The notes under the pieces are model-generated. The model made no database searches. It was given only the letters and a program-made list of their open reading frames with translations, and had not been told where the DNA came from. Position numbers and translations under genes: made by a program. This document shows, one piece after another, positions 45,181 to 56,153 of a DNA stretch of 64,000 bases; positions within the stretch are counted from its first letter, which is position 1, and each line of letters opens with the position of its first letter. Location of the stretch: the NCBI GenBank assembly GCA_963971535.1, contig OZ020591.1, positions 19,322,577 to 19,386,576 on the forward strand, in the 5' to 3' direction. Origin of the DNA: Notolepis coatsorum. Taxonomy: Eukaryota; Chordata; Actinopteri; Aulopiformes; Paralepididae.

Positions 45181-45275
45181 GTCTTGGAGGCTGGTACAGC
45201 TACAGGATGTCCAAAGCAGCCCTCAACATGGCCACCAGAAACCTGTCCATCGAGCTGGGACGCGGTCGACCCAAG
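45181..45275 (+). CDS. SDR (C-factor/sniffer-like) gene, active-site exon
   Basis: A 95-nt exon after TGTCTCCAG and before GTAACT. It enters with two bases of a split Gly codon and reads 'LGGWYSYRMSKAALNMATRN', 'LSIELGRGRPK' (31 codons), ending in phase 0. YRMSK is the YxxxK catalytic motif of short-chain dehydrogenases: Tyr acts as the acid-base and Lys positions the cofactor. N in ALNM is the usual following Asn. The frame is intact, unlike the first and last exons. GGWYSYRMSKAALNM is characteristic of the C-factor/sniffer carbonyl-reductase-like branch. The exon lies between the two copies of the 4.8-kb duplication. Confidence 0.85.
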
Positions 45276-46198
45276 GTAACTCATGTGACTTTATGTTTGA
45301 CAATTATGTTTGACTATTGTCATTCAGTATCCATTTCTGCCCCCGTTTTAAAGATCCCCTCCGCTCAAAAACATGTTTTTTTTATGGTTAACTCCTCTTG
45401 GAGGCATGACTTTGACTATACAGACTATACCGTTTCCACACTCTTCTCTTCCCCTGGAGTTGCATGTGTGATGTCACTAACAGGCCGAAGCTCTCATGGT
45501 CCAACATGTGGCAACTTGACACCGTTGGCTTCAGCTACACAGACAGCTGAGTAGGTCTTGATCTTTCTTGAAAGAATATAAGCTGGCGATTTGGAATTAC
45601 TGGTGAATATTACAGTTTTGTTTTTTACGATTGCTTTGACTCATTTTGCACATCAGCGTTTCAATATGAAAAACTCTTGACACAGAATGCTATACTGCTC
45701 ATTTTGGGTTCAAAATGTAATATAGCATGCAACATCAAAATACCAGTGTCAAATCAGAGAATAGTATTATGCAAAAGTTTATCACAGCAACAGAACATTT
45801 CAAACAATTAAGTGAACAACTGAACCAAATTAGATTATATTTCATGTTAACGTTTATCATAGTGTCAGAACAGTGGATATGTTAATCGCTGAAGTTTTGT
45901 GCACTTTTCAAATACAACGGCCATTATCAAATAATGCAGTAAAACACTAAATACATGTTACCAAAAGAGACTATGCAATGGACATTTCCTCATAACCCCT
46001 GTGATAGACTCCAGTATAGTGCTTGTGTTTTTATGAAAGACAAACAAAATATTTGATTATTTTAAGTTTAATCGTTACAGTAAAGAAAAATACATACAGT
46101 AGTGCTCTGTTTTGTACAGTAAAAACTAAAACAGTTACAGTAAACAAACTATTGTGAAGTAAAAAAAAAAAAAAAAAGTTAAAGGACGAAAAAAAGAA

Positions 46199-46740
46199 AA
46201 CATTATGGTGCTCAAGCAGCACCTTGCCTCTCCTCAGCATTTGGCCAAAGGATTTCATCTACGTCATATCTGACCGCCATGTCTACAAGTGCCCTCTCCG
46301 GCTGCACAGAGAGAAGACGGCCACGTCCTCCACTTGGTGGCGCTCGTTCAGTTCTAATGTACAGTAAAGATAACAATTACAAAAATTATTCACACCCACA
46401 CCTTTAGTATTTATGAAATATACTGTAACAGACAACAATATAATTTTTACAATTACTGTAATTTCAATATACAGTTACGGTACAGTAATATGCACATATT
46501 GACTTACCGATTATCTCTCTTACTGTAAAGATTCTTATAATGGATGCCACCGTTGACCTGTTCACGTTTGGCTGCACCACCCTGCCAGCTTCAGCCAGTG
46601 TTAGTCCTCAGTTTACAGTATAATACGTGTATTACGTGGTCAACAATTGTGGCTATAATTTAATTTGAGACAGATGTTCTTCTGCCTCCTTGGCCACGAC
46701 CCTGTCCTTCGTTGCCAACCTCAGCTGCACCGACTTGCTC
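46199..46740 (-). pseudogene. Tc1/mariner-type transposase remnant (copy B)
   Basis: Same deletion derivative as 40310-40850 (HTH region, then the 'VDEILWPNAEERQGAA' end). Confidence 0.6.
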
Positions 46741-46831
46741 CATGTTGCTCCTTTCTTCAGGTTTCTAAGCATCCTTTTATGTAGTGGTGAAGAAATAATT
46801 TTGTTGCAATGCTACTCACCTGGGCAAGGTT

Positions 46832-47311
46832 TTTTTTTTTTTATCCACTTTTTCTCCCCATTTTCTATATTTTCTCCCATCCCAATTTCGCATCATCCAA
46901 TTCAACCCTCCCCTGTCACGAACGCTGTTTCTTGCCTCCCACAAGCCGGCTGCAATGTGGACTAAGTCATACATAGCACAAGTCCCCTCCGGTACTTGAG
47001 GTAACAGCAGTCGCATCTTTTCACCTGCGCAGCTCGATCTCTCAGTGGCGAGGAGTAACGCGTGGGAGGCTCACGCTGCCCCCGATACTTCCTGATTCTA
47101 CAGCGCAGGCGCACCAACCGACCTGTAGGAGTCGCTGTCCACAACGCCCGATCCCCACCATCAGTTTCCCACCTCCTAATACGGCCAATGTGTATTAGTA
47201 TGAACGACCAGCTAAACTGAAAGCAATGTGGAGTGCCGGGCTCGAACAGGCGAGCCCAGCGTCTCTGCATTCGTGGCGAGCGCCTTGCCCACTACGCCAC
47301 GTAGCCGCCCT
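46832..47311 (-). mobile_element. SINE-1, copy B
   Basis: TSD ACCTGGGCAAGGTT at 46818-46831 and 47312-47325. Differs from copy A only in the T/A-rich tail. Confidence 0.9.
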
Positions 47312-47350
47312 ACCTGGGCAAGGTTGTTGAAGGTAATGAGACTAGTCTAT

Positions 47351-48735
47351 CAGTGAGCTGGATACAATCCTACCTGGAGGGGAGAGAACAGATGGTGGAG
47401 GTAAACGGTACCCTATCCCCCCCCCCTCACAGCTGTGGTGTTCCACAAGGAAGCATACTAGGACCGCTACTATTCCTAATTTATGCAAATGACATGTTGT
47501 CAGCTTGTGACTGCAACTTGTTCCTGTTTGCGGACGACTCAGCCCTGCTGGTCTCTGACAAGAACAAGTTACAGGTTGAAAAAGCCCTGCATAGGCAAAA
47601 TCTGCATATGGCTTGCCGACAACAAACTATCATTATTTACACATGGGCAAAACAGAGTCCATTCTCTTCGGTTCAAATAACAAACTCAGCAAGACCGACG
47701 GCTTCTCGGTTACAGTGGGTGACAATATTGTCACAAGGAAAGATGAAATTACCTACCTGGGTTCCATCCTAGAGGCTAATCTTTCCTGTGACAAAATGGC
47801 ATCCAATGTAATAAAAAGAGTCAACCAACAAACTCGATTCTTGTACCGGATCTCCTCTCTGGTAAACAAGAATACCCTGAAGACTCTGGCATCAAAGCAC
47901 CTCAAAGGCGCTAAAAACAAAATTACAAACATCTCAAAACAAACTGGTCAGACTACTGCTTGACCTTACTCCTAGAACCCACCTCACCCCTGCCCACTTT
48001 GACAACCTAGGATGGCTTAGAGTAGACGACAGAGTACAGCAACTTGCAATGGGCCTGGTCTACAAGATACACTACGCGACCAAGGTACCCATGTACATGT
48101 CAAAATACTTCCCAAAGGTCAGTGAATACCATGATCACAACACCAGAGGGAGCTCCACAAATCATGTTAAACCCAGATTCGGCTCAAACAAGGGACTAAA
48201 CACGTTTCGCAATTATGCCACATCAATGTGGAATGCCCTACCCAAAGCTATAAAGGAATGTGAATCACTACCCACTTTCAAAAACACTCTCAAAGAACAC
48301 CTACGGGAGACTGCAATTCGAAACTGGCCCCTACAAATGTCCTAACCCAGTTGTACAGTAAATGACCAAGTATGGCTTTGTCAGTATTCCAGTGTACAGT
48401 GTACAGTGTGTGTGTCCCCAAACCCCACCCCACCCACCCAACCTCCCCAATGTACAGTTTCTACGTCAAATGTATATACACTCTTTTTCTGGACACTTTT
48501 TGTATCACAAACAGTACTGTATTTGCAAATCTGATATGTCATAAATGTCTAGATGTAGCAGTACTGTCTATCTGTATGTCATGTATGTCATATATGTTAT
48601 GATGAATTGAAAATGGGGGACCCTGATGTAAACAAGACGAAAGTCTTTCTCTGGTCTGCATTCCCTTAACAATTGTATGTATTGAGCTGTACTGTACTGT
48701 ACCCATTCTGCAATCTGTTAATAAACTTTTCAATC
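47351..48735 (+). mobile_element. LINE C 3' part, copy B
   Basis: Same sequence as 41461-42845, including the same C run, the same deletion and the same tail. Confidence 0.88.
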
Positions 48736-49167
48736 AATTTCAATCAATCACATTAGTACAAACAGCTGTTGAATTGATTTAGTGATCTGCATTTGTAGTA
48801 ATAAGCTATTGAACATTGTTGTAATATGAGGTGGCTGTATTCTGAGAATGGAGCATATGATTTAGAGTTTGGCACTTTGTATTAACAGTTTTGCACTTAC
48901 ACATACAGTAGGATATAATGTTTTAAGGTAAGAATTCTGCAAGTCAGTTTAGAATTTAGGATTATGAGTTTGCATGTTATATGTAAGCATAGCATTTAGT
49001 ATCTTAGAGTATGTTTGTTTGGTAATTTGCATTTTGAGTTTTGTACATTGAAATTCTGCTGTGCAAAATGAGTCAAAGCAATCGTAAAAAACTGTAATGG
49101 GTGCTTGTTGGCAATTTGCATATTCATATAGACCCTTGCATCTCAATGACGGTAAAGGTGTAGAGAT

Positions 49168-49450
49168 TAGGGTTGGGTACCATTCACACCGTTCACCAGT
49201 ACCAGTTCCTGGAATTTGGTATCGTTACCTAACGGTACCCCTTTTCGGTACTTAACTCTCTCTGTAATACTTTTTTATTATTTCAGTTGTAAAAAGAATT
49301 TGTCCAAACTTCTCAATTTCAACATTGTTATTTATTCAGAACATTTAGTTATTTATTGTTGTAACACACCACACAAAATGAATAGCATGATCATGTATTA
49401 TGTTTTTAAATGTTAAAATATCAATATTATCTTTATAATATCATCCTCAG
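49168..49450. mobile_element. truncated hAT-like element (copy B)
   Basis: Counterpart of 43278-43560. Confidence 0.5.
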
Positions 49451-49857
49451 TAAATATGATCAAACTCCTCTGACCTCGTCGTGACAGTAATATATATACT
49501 CGAAAATATAAGTTATATTGTTTGTTAGGGTTCAGTTGTTTACAGATGAAGCAGAGTCAATACGGAACTAATATGTGAACAGACTATTGACTTGTTGTTA
49601 ACACTCCACCCAAAAATAATATTTTGCACATAATCTCACACACCAATCCACTAATCCACACTAATTCAAAAACTAGGCAACCTTTAAAAATGCACACCAC
49701 CAGCTGTGGTACACAAGCCAAACCATGCTGATACAACAGTCCCAGTCAGCTTTGACCAGGTCGTGAAAGGTGTCTGTCTCAGTCAGGTCTGGCCTGGTTC
49801 TAAAGACAATGGAGACGCTCACTGTGTTCCAGACAGGCCACGACACGGCTAAACTCT

Positions 49858-50121
49858 GGCAGTGGCTCAGGAGGCAGAGCAGTCGTCTGGTAGTCGGAAG
49901 GTTCCAGGTTGGATTCCCAGTCCACTCCTCCCAGGCAGGGTGTCGAAGTGTCCTTGAGCAAGTCACTTAACCCCTAATTGCTCCCGATGTGCAGGTTGGC
50001 ACCTTGCATGGTTGCCTCCGCCATCGGTGTGTGAATGTGAGTGAATGGGTGAATGTGAGGAACAAACTATTGTAAAGCGCTTCGGATAAAAGCACTATAA
50101 TTGCACCATTTACTATTTACA
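49858..50121 (+). mobile_element. tRNA-derived SINE-2 (copy B)
   Basis: Counterpart of 43968-44231. Confidence 0.8.
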
Positions 50122-50137
50122 AGTCCAGTGGTTCATG

Positions 50138-50360
50138 GCCACGGTGGTGTAGTGGTTATAGGCGGCACGGTGGTGTAGTGGTTAACACTGTCGCCTCACA
50201 GCAAGAAGGTCCAGGGTTCGATTCCCGCTTGGGGACCAGGTTTCCATGATGCCAGTTACCCAGGTGGGGTATCTCCCAGGCCTTTCTGTGTGGAGTTTGC
50301 ATGTTCTCCCCGTGCTCGCAAGGGTTTCCCCCCGATAAGATAAACCCAATGGAAAAACAT
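50138..50360 (+). mobile_element. tRNA-derived SINE-3 with duplicated head (copy B)
   Basis: Counterpart of 44248-44470. Confidence 0.7.
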
Positions 50361-50401
50361 GCACAACAACAGATCGCTAACGCTGTGGCGACGTAGGGCA
50401 A

Positions 50402-51305
50402 AAAATCAATCGAGTGGGGTGTCTAAAATACGTGTTTTTTTGTGGGGAATTCAAATATGAGATTATTTTTCTAATCGGATAACTCCTACCTACATTGTTT
50501 TGGATTTCAAAATGGCCGATTTGACCATTTTTCACCCCTTGGCCATACATGGATGCCAACATGAATCTGAAGGAAATCCTAACATGCAAGGTGTCTAAAT
50601 GATGTGTTTCTTAATGGGGAATTCAAATATGAGTTCATTTTTGGGATAGGATAACTCTATCCTACATCATTTTGGATTTCAAAATGGCCGATTTTACCAT
50701 TTTTCACCCCTTGGCCATACATGGATGCCAACATGAATCTGAAGGAAATCCTAACATGCAAGGTGTCTAAATGATGTGTTTCTTAATGGGGAATTCAAAT
50801 ATGGGATAGGATAAATATAACCTGCATAATTTTGGATTTCAAAATGGCTGATTTTACCATTTGAACCCATTGGTATTGTATTACAAAATTGCAAAGATAA
50901 CAAATATATGGGAAATCATTTATAATGACAAAGCCATCAAATTTATTAACAAGTGAACTGTATATAACTGGATACAACTCCAAAGATCAATAATAATAAT
51001 AATACTAACAATAATAAATTGTATTTGTAATGCACACAAACACCTAAGTGCTAAATCTCGATCTCCTGACTTCTTGAACTTTGCCAGGTTCCAATATCTT
51101 GATTGGACTCATTCTTGGATGGCAAGATCTCCTACTGTACTGCTTTAGCCACCAACCTACAAACACAAACTTAAAGTCAACGTCAGCCATAAATAGGTGA
51201 GCTCTTTCCAGAACTACTCAGCAGAAACCTCTGTAACCATTTTAACAAACGTCTCAATGTATTGAGAAAATCCATGGGGCTCCATCAATCCTCTATCTTC
51301 TTAAA
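50402..51305 (+). repeat. left long TIR with three tandem subunits
   Basis: Three imperfect subunits of about 165-180 bp, each with 'GGTGTCTAAA', 'GGGGAATTCAAATATG' and 'TTGGATTTCAAAATGGC', then about 400 bp of unique arm sequence ending 'CTATCTTCTTAAA'. The inner end overlaps the last codons of the transposase frame. Confidence 0.88.
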
Positions 51306-51943
51306 TTTGATCAGGTTGCACAAGTCCTGCTTGGATTCATTCTTGGACATCAGCCTCCTGCTGGTCTCCTGAGCCCTGATCCCTCCATCCCTTTTTTCTT
51401 GTGAAAAGTACTTAGCAGAGGCCTCAGTCACCACTTTAACAACCCTCTCGATGCTTTGTGTGTGGCAAGGCCAGTCGAGAACCTCCATGGGGGTGTTGAT
51501 TAAGTTATTCACCTCGGAGGTGCTTAGGGAGCAGGTGAGAGGTGGCTCTGACAAATCTTCTGACCAGCTGATTAAGCCACCAATGCTGGAAGCGTCACTA
51601 TTGATGTTAGGTGTTCTTCTGATCCTGACACAGGAGTCTCCCAGCTGAGTGTCTGGATCCCCCTCTCCCCTGATGGCCAGGATTCTCTCCACCCCCTCAA
51701 TTCTCTCTTTTTGATCCTCAGAGCACAGCAGTGTTTGGAGGATGGCTTCACTGTGGGCATACCAAGCAGATCTTCTCACAGTTGGCATCACAACATCCAG
51801 CACCTCCTTCCTCTGAGACTTGAGGCAGTCCAGCTGAAACAGGATGTGCCTAGGCCCTTCGATCCAGGAGTGCTTGACCTTCATGTTGAACCAACATGGA
51901 TAATACACTCTAATGATGAATTCCACAATGCATTGTAGATTAT
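51285..51943 (-). CDS. transposase-like protein, C-terminal part
   Basis: Minus strand. Continues the frame of 51944-53095 after a one-base shift: 'NLNNLQCIVEFIIRVYYPCW', 'FNMKVKHSWIEGPRHILFQL', 'HSEAILQTLLCS', 'ILAIRG', 'VLDWPCHTQSIERVVKVVTE', 'KRDGGIRAQETSRRLMSKN', then 'NLIKFKKIED' and stop. The PCHTQ-ER-VK-VTEAS block and the RDG-IR-SR block near the end look like conserved transposase motifs. I recall similar uncharacterised proteins in fish, arthropods and cnidarians, but this is unverified. Confidence 0.6.
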
Positions 51944-53095
51944 TCAGGTTCTTTCTTTAAGTTGATGCTTTGACACCCAGAGCCTGAGGAGTCTGTTTGC
52001 TGTGGTGAGCCAGCGGCTGTGGTTTACCGGTCCAATCTCCAGCAGAGCCAGCCTTGCAGAAAGCACTCCATCCCTGATTGCACAGACCAGCTTATAGCCA
52101 TAGTGTTGATCAGTTGAGAGATCTTGAATGATCTTCTCAGGCAGCTTGATCAGCGGAGGGCCAAGAAAGATCCTGGTGAAGTTAGGATTGATCTCCAAGT
52201 CTGTAACAGAATCAAGGAGCTGTCCTATTGGCCCAGACAATTTGTTGTCTGACAGAGTAGCCCCATCAACTTCAACAATGAGACGGCGCAGTGGAAGTTC
52301 ACCAGTGTGCAGGTTGCACACCAACCAGACCAGCTTTCTCCCCAGGTGCAGCTCCAGCTTCCGCATTACACCTGCCTTCACTCCAGTGTTGACATTGGTC
52401 GAGTCTCCTCCAATGGCCCACAAGGTCTTATCAGAACCTCTCTCTTTCAGCCAGGCAAACAGGACCTTAGCAATCTTCTCTGCATGGGACTCCTCTTTAG
52501 TTGCTTTCTCTGGTGTAAAGTGGAACAGATAGTTGCTGCCAGGCTCACTAGCAACACTATAGTGTTCTTCCTTGATCTTTGCAGGAAAAGATTGGTCACT
52601 GCCCTCAGCTTCCATCATCACATTGGTCATGTCAATCCGCCCATCAAAGAGGATACAGGAGATCCCCCCCTCCTCCCTGCACTTCTCCTCAAACTCTTCC
52701 CCCAGCTCTTGCATCAACTTTTCTTGTGCTCTATTAACCTTGTTCTTATCAATCACTTTACTTGTGTCATCTTCTAAGATGAGTCCTGCATCAATCAGAG
52801 CTGCAGTTGCTATAGCTGCAGTTGGCCTTAGACCTATGCCATACCTTACACTAGCAAGAGCGATGTTTGGAATCTCATCATAATTTTTCCGTAGCTTTGC
52901 TGAAGCTGCAGGGTCAGTTTCAGGAATGAGCTCAACTTCAGGGACTGTAAGGAAGCTCTCAACATCCTTCCTGGCAACCTTGTCTGCTGCTGCAAAGCTT
53001 TCTTCTTTGCCCCTTCTCCTTTTCTCTGCCTTCTTTTCCATCCCCTGCCTTTCCAATGTTTTAAGAAGATAGAGGATTGATGGAGCCCCATGGAT
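51944..53095 (-). CDS. transposase-like protein, N-terminal and catalytic part
   Basis: Minus strand. The frame is open from 'CIEKIHGAPSILYLLKTL' inside the right arm; the first ATG is in 'RQGMEKKAEK' (about 53041), so the true start is uncertain. Lys/Arg/Glu-rich N-terminus, then 'IPNIALASVRYGIGLRPTA', 'ISCILFDGRIDMTNVMME', 'HYSVASEPGSNYLFHFTP', 'DKTLWAIGGDSTNVNTGVKA', 'KLVWLVCNLHTGELPLRRL', 'LSGPIGQLLDSVTDLE', 'LSTDQHYGYKLVCAI' and 'GPVNHSRWLTTANRLLRLWV'. FDGRxD and GGDSTNVNTG are candidate first and second catalytic Asp motifs of a DDE/D transposase. About 370 codons, ending at 'KERT' stop. Confidence 0.65.
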   Translation of the reverse strand: MHGAPSILYLLKTLERQGMEKKAEKRRRGKEESFAAADKVARKDVESFLTVPEVELIPETDPAASAKLRKNYDEIPNIALASVRYGIGLRPTAAIATAALIDAGLILEDDTSKVIDKNKVNRAQEKLMQELGEEFEEKCREEGGISCILFDGRIDMTNVMMEAEGSDQSFPAKIKEEHYSVASEPGSNYLFHFTPEKATKEESHAEKIAKVLFAWLKERGSDKTLWAIGGDSTNVNTGVKAGVMRKLELHLGRKLVWLVCNLHTGELPLRRLIVEVDGATLSDNKLSGPIGQLLDSVTDLEINPNFTRIFLGPPLIKLPEKIIQDLSTDQHYGYKLVCAIRDGVLSARLALLEIGPVNHSRWLTTANRLLRLWVSKHQLKERT

Positions 53096-53802
53096 TTTCT
53101 CAATACATTGAGACGTTTGTTAAAATGGTTACAGAGGTTTCTGCTGAGTAGTTCTGGAAAGAGCTCACCTATTTATGGCTGACGTTGACTTTAAGTTTGT
53201 GTTTGTAGGTTGGTGGCTAAAGCAGTACAGTAGGAGATCTTGCCATCCAAGAATGAGTCCAATCAAGATATTGGAACCTGGCAAAGTTCAAGAAGTCAGG
53301 AGATCGAGATTTAGCACTTAGGTGTTTGTGTGCATTACAAATACAATTTATTATTGTTAGTATTATTATTATTGATCTTTGGAGTTGTATCCAGTTATAT
53401 ACAGTTCACTTGTTAATAAATTTGATGGCTTTGTCATTATAAATGATTTCCCATATATTTTTTATCTTTGCAATTTTGTAATACAATACCAATGGGTTCA
53501 AATGGTAAAATCAGCCATTTTGAAATCCAAAATTATGCAGGTTATATTTATCCTATCCCAAAAATGACCTCATATTTGAATTCCCCATTAAGAAACACAT
53601 CATTTAGACACCTTGCATGTTAGGATTTCCTTCAGATTCATGTTGGCATCCATGTATGGCCAAGGGGTGAAAAATTGTCAAATCGGCCATTTTGAAATCC
53701 AAAACAATGTAGGTAGGAGTTATCCGATTAGAAGAATAATCCCATATTTGAATTCCCCACAAAAAAACACATATTTTAGACACCCCACTCGATTGATTTT
53801 CC
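53060..53802 (-). repeat. right long TIR with two tandem subunits
   Basis: Inverted copy of the left arm lacking one subunit. About 743 bp. The few substitutions against the left arm (for example ACGTG/ATGTG and TATGAGATTATT/TATGGGATTATT) suggest a recent element. Confidence 0.88.
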
Positions 53803-53803
53803 A

Positions 53804-54468
53804 AAAAAAAAAAGTATGGCCCGCCCTGTGGCGTCCTTGACGAAGACGGACAGGAGCACTTGGATTGGTCCCCTGGCACGGCTCACGTTGACGCCTGTCT
53901 GCTCCCGGCTGCCCTTGGGGGGCAAGGACGACGGGATGGGTTAATCGCAGATACGAATCGCATCTGCGATCCTAAAAGAGACAATGCATGCGTCTGTGTT
54001 CCGGTGTGTGTGCTATACTAACCGCTGTGTGTACCACTAAAACATTGAGTGTCGTTGCATGCCGAATAAAGACCTCTGCAACAGGTCCTGCATTATTATA
54101 GTGACTACATGAGGTTTATAGGTAATAAGTAACAACGTGTAAAGCTCACCTGACTCCACAGCTGTTGGTACCAGATTAAGATTAAAAGAGGTCATTCAAA
54201 CATATTGACCTATTTATTTATCTCGCCAAAGTCAACTGTCCTGTTTGATTGAGGCAATAGTTCAAAACTTCTGAACTGATTCAACCCTTATTTATTCATA
54301 AAATGTCTTATTTAGAACTGCTTATCAGTTGAGATGTGTTTTTGTGGACCTGAGCATGTAGTTTATTGAGTAGAGCACGCCACGAACGCTGGCAGGACTC
54401 CCACTGGGACCACCCTTGCTAAAAATGTACTAAGACGTGTCTCTGTAAAGTGGCCGCCTAGTGGCATG
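53804..54468. other. no gene; unidentified repeat-like sequence
   Basis: GC-richer sequence with 'GACGGGATGGGTTAATCGCAG', 'AATCGCATCTGCGATCC' and an AATAAA at about 54065, which resembles the 3' end of a retroelement but cannot be named. Nothing firm to 54468. Confidence 0.3.
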
Positions 54469-55330
54469 TTAAAGGGTAATTTCACCAAAAAATTATGCCA
54501 ATTTATCCTGCATATAATATCACACACATCCAAAAACTTGAATCGGTTTTGTACACATTCATTTGGTTTGACAGTTATTGAGAGTAAATTAGTTTTAATA
54601 TGGCCACCAGTGATGTCATCGGGGGCATTGGATCCTTGTTTTGTGTTAATTACAGCTCCATGAAATGATATAGATGAACAAATAGCTTACCTTGTCTTAT
54701 AATAATAACTTTTAAATTTTTTCTAGGGACTGATATCTTATCATTGAGCTGTAATTAACACAAAACAAGGATTCAATAGACCTGTTCGCTGTATACAAAC
54801 ATACCGTGTTCGAGCCAATCAGCAATACCAACTGAGTCACGTGACTAAGTCGTCCCGGACCTGCGCGAGCTGCTGCGCTAAAAGAATACGACGGGGCTCT
54901 ATGGAGAAACCATGGCACTCCCCTGACTAAAAGTAGTTTCAAACGAAAACGGCTGGATGTTACTTTGCCAAATCAGCATGGCTGTGAGTGTGAGTCTTTC
55001 ACCTTTCTAGCTTTGGCATGGATTGATTGTTTAGATCGCTAGCATGGCTAACAAATGCAGATATATTGTAGTCTGCGCCGTTGTTCTGACCAGGATTACG
55101 TTCCTTTCTGCTCCAGTGATGCGCGCGCACACTGAGTCTGAAGTATACAGCGAACAGGTCTATGTTCCCGATGACATCACTGGTGGCCGTATTCAAACTC
55201 CTTTACTCTCACTAACTGTAAAACTAAATGAATGTGTGCAAAACTGTTTAGGGTTTTTGGAAGTGTGTGAGATTACGTGTAAAATAAGTGTCTCTTTATG
55301 CTCTTGATTTGTCTCTACTCTACATTCATC
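54469..55330. mobile_element. TTAA-type element with long inverted arms and inner foldback
   Basis: Starts at TTAAAGGGTAATTTCACC. The left arm (about 54520-54640) and right arm (about 55175-55295) are inverted copies ('GGCCACCAGTGATGTCATCG' / GATGACATCACTGGTGGCC). A second inverted pair, 'CCTTGTTTTGTGTTAATTAC' (54642; inverted at 54749), and a third, 'AGACCTGTTCGCTGTATAC' (54779; inverted at 55144), lie inside. Right border not exact. Confidence 0.6.
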
Positions 55331-55406
55331 AGCATATTAATTTACAAAGCAGAGTTAAGGAACTAATACGTTCAAATGTTAAGTACAGTTTCTTACTAAT
55401 TACTCA

Positions 55407-56093
55407 AAGGGATAGTTCAGATCTTTGGACATTGAGTGGTATGACTTACTCGCTAGTTGATGCCCTTACTTCACTCACTGGGTCCTGTGGTCTGAGTTCT
55501 GGCCCGGTTCTGAGTGAACCGGGAGGCTTCAGACGGGCAAATCCACACCATAACCTGCAGGCAAACGATTGAACCAACCACAACAGAAAAAATGCAGTCC
55601 TGGCGCATTCCCTATGCTTGATTCACGTTGGAACGCGGCCAGTGCGTCGTGACTGCATCACACATGGGTTCTACTTCCTGAAGTAGAAGCGCAGTGGGGA
55701 AAGTGCTGGGACCAGTGGGACACACGCTTACGTGCCGGGGGCCCTGGTCCAACATGAGTCAAGCGTGGGGGAAAGCACTGGGACCGGTGTGACACAGTTA
55801 CTACGCGCTGGCCTCGTTCCAACGTGAATCACGCAGAGGGAATGCGCCAGGACTGCGTTTTTTCTGTTGTGGCTGGTTAGACCTTTTGCCTGCAGGTTAT
55901 GGTGTGGATTAACACTTTGTTGTCCCGTGACCCCCGTTTGCTGCCTCGTCTAAAGCATCCCAGTTCGCTCGGAAACCGGGCCAGAACTCGGACCACAGGA
56001 CGTCTGTGAGTAAACTAATGGTATTGCTTCAAATATACTACTAGTAAGTATTTTATACAACTTAATGTCCACAAATCTATCTCTTTTAAGTAT
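55407..56093. mobile_element. foldback MITE
   Basis: The left end 'AAAGGGATAGTTCAGATC' and the inverted right end share GGACATTGAGTGGTAT-type sequence. Inner arms with 'GAGTTCTGGCCCGG' and 'CGCATTCCCT', 'GATTCACGTTGGAACG' repeat in inverse at 55800-56005. No gene. It lies in the last intron of the dehydrogenase gene, ending about 60 bp before the exon. Confidence 0.7.
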
Positions 56094-56153
56094 TAGTTTT
56101 ATACCTCAGCTGTAAAGTGTCTCCCCCCCCTCCCCCGACTGTGGTTTTCCAAG

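Larger units (their letters stand above)
45613..49094 (-). mobile_element. Tc1-like transposon with LINE C and SINE-1 insertions
   Basis: TA at 45611-45612 and 49095-49096. Inverted ends: left CAGTTTTGTTTTTTACGATTG..., right (reverse complement) CAGTTTTTTACGATTGC...; both continue 'CTTTGACTCATTTTGCACA'. The minus-strand transposase remnant lies at 46199-46740. SINE-1 (46832-47311) and a LINE C part (47351-48735) are inserted in it, so the element proper is about 1.6 kb. Confidence 0.72.
46108..50916 (+). repeat. 4.8-kb direct duplication, copy B
   Basis: Counterpart of 40214-45026. To the left it continues into the rest of the Tc1-like element, and to the right into the rest of the long-TIR transposon, so copy B is the one with complete elements across both borders. 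Confidence 0.93.
50401..53803 (-). mobile_element. DNA transposon with very long terminal inverted repeats, family unassigned
   Basis: Two inverted arms (50402-51305 and 53060-53802) enclose a 1.75-kb coding core on the minus strand. Arms start with AAAATCAATCGAGTGGGGTG and are nearly identical apart from one extra internal subunit of about 165 bp on the left. The core encodes a transposase-like protein in two frames that one frameshift separates. The flanks show no clear target duplication, so the outermost bases (within about 20) are uncertain. The left arm alone is also in duplication copy A. Confidence 0.8.

Noticed and set aside
52128-52777. Plus-strand frames of 134 and 156 codons
   Set aside because: Antisense shadows of the transposase-like minus-strand frame.
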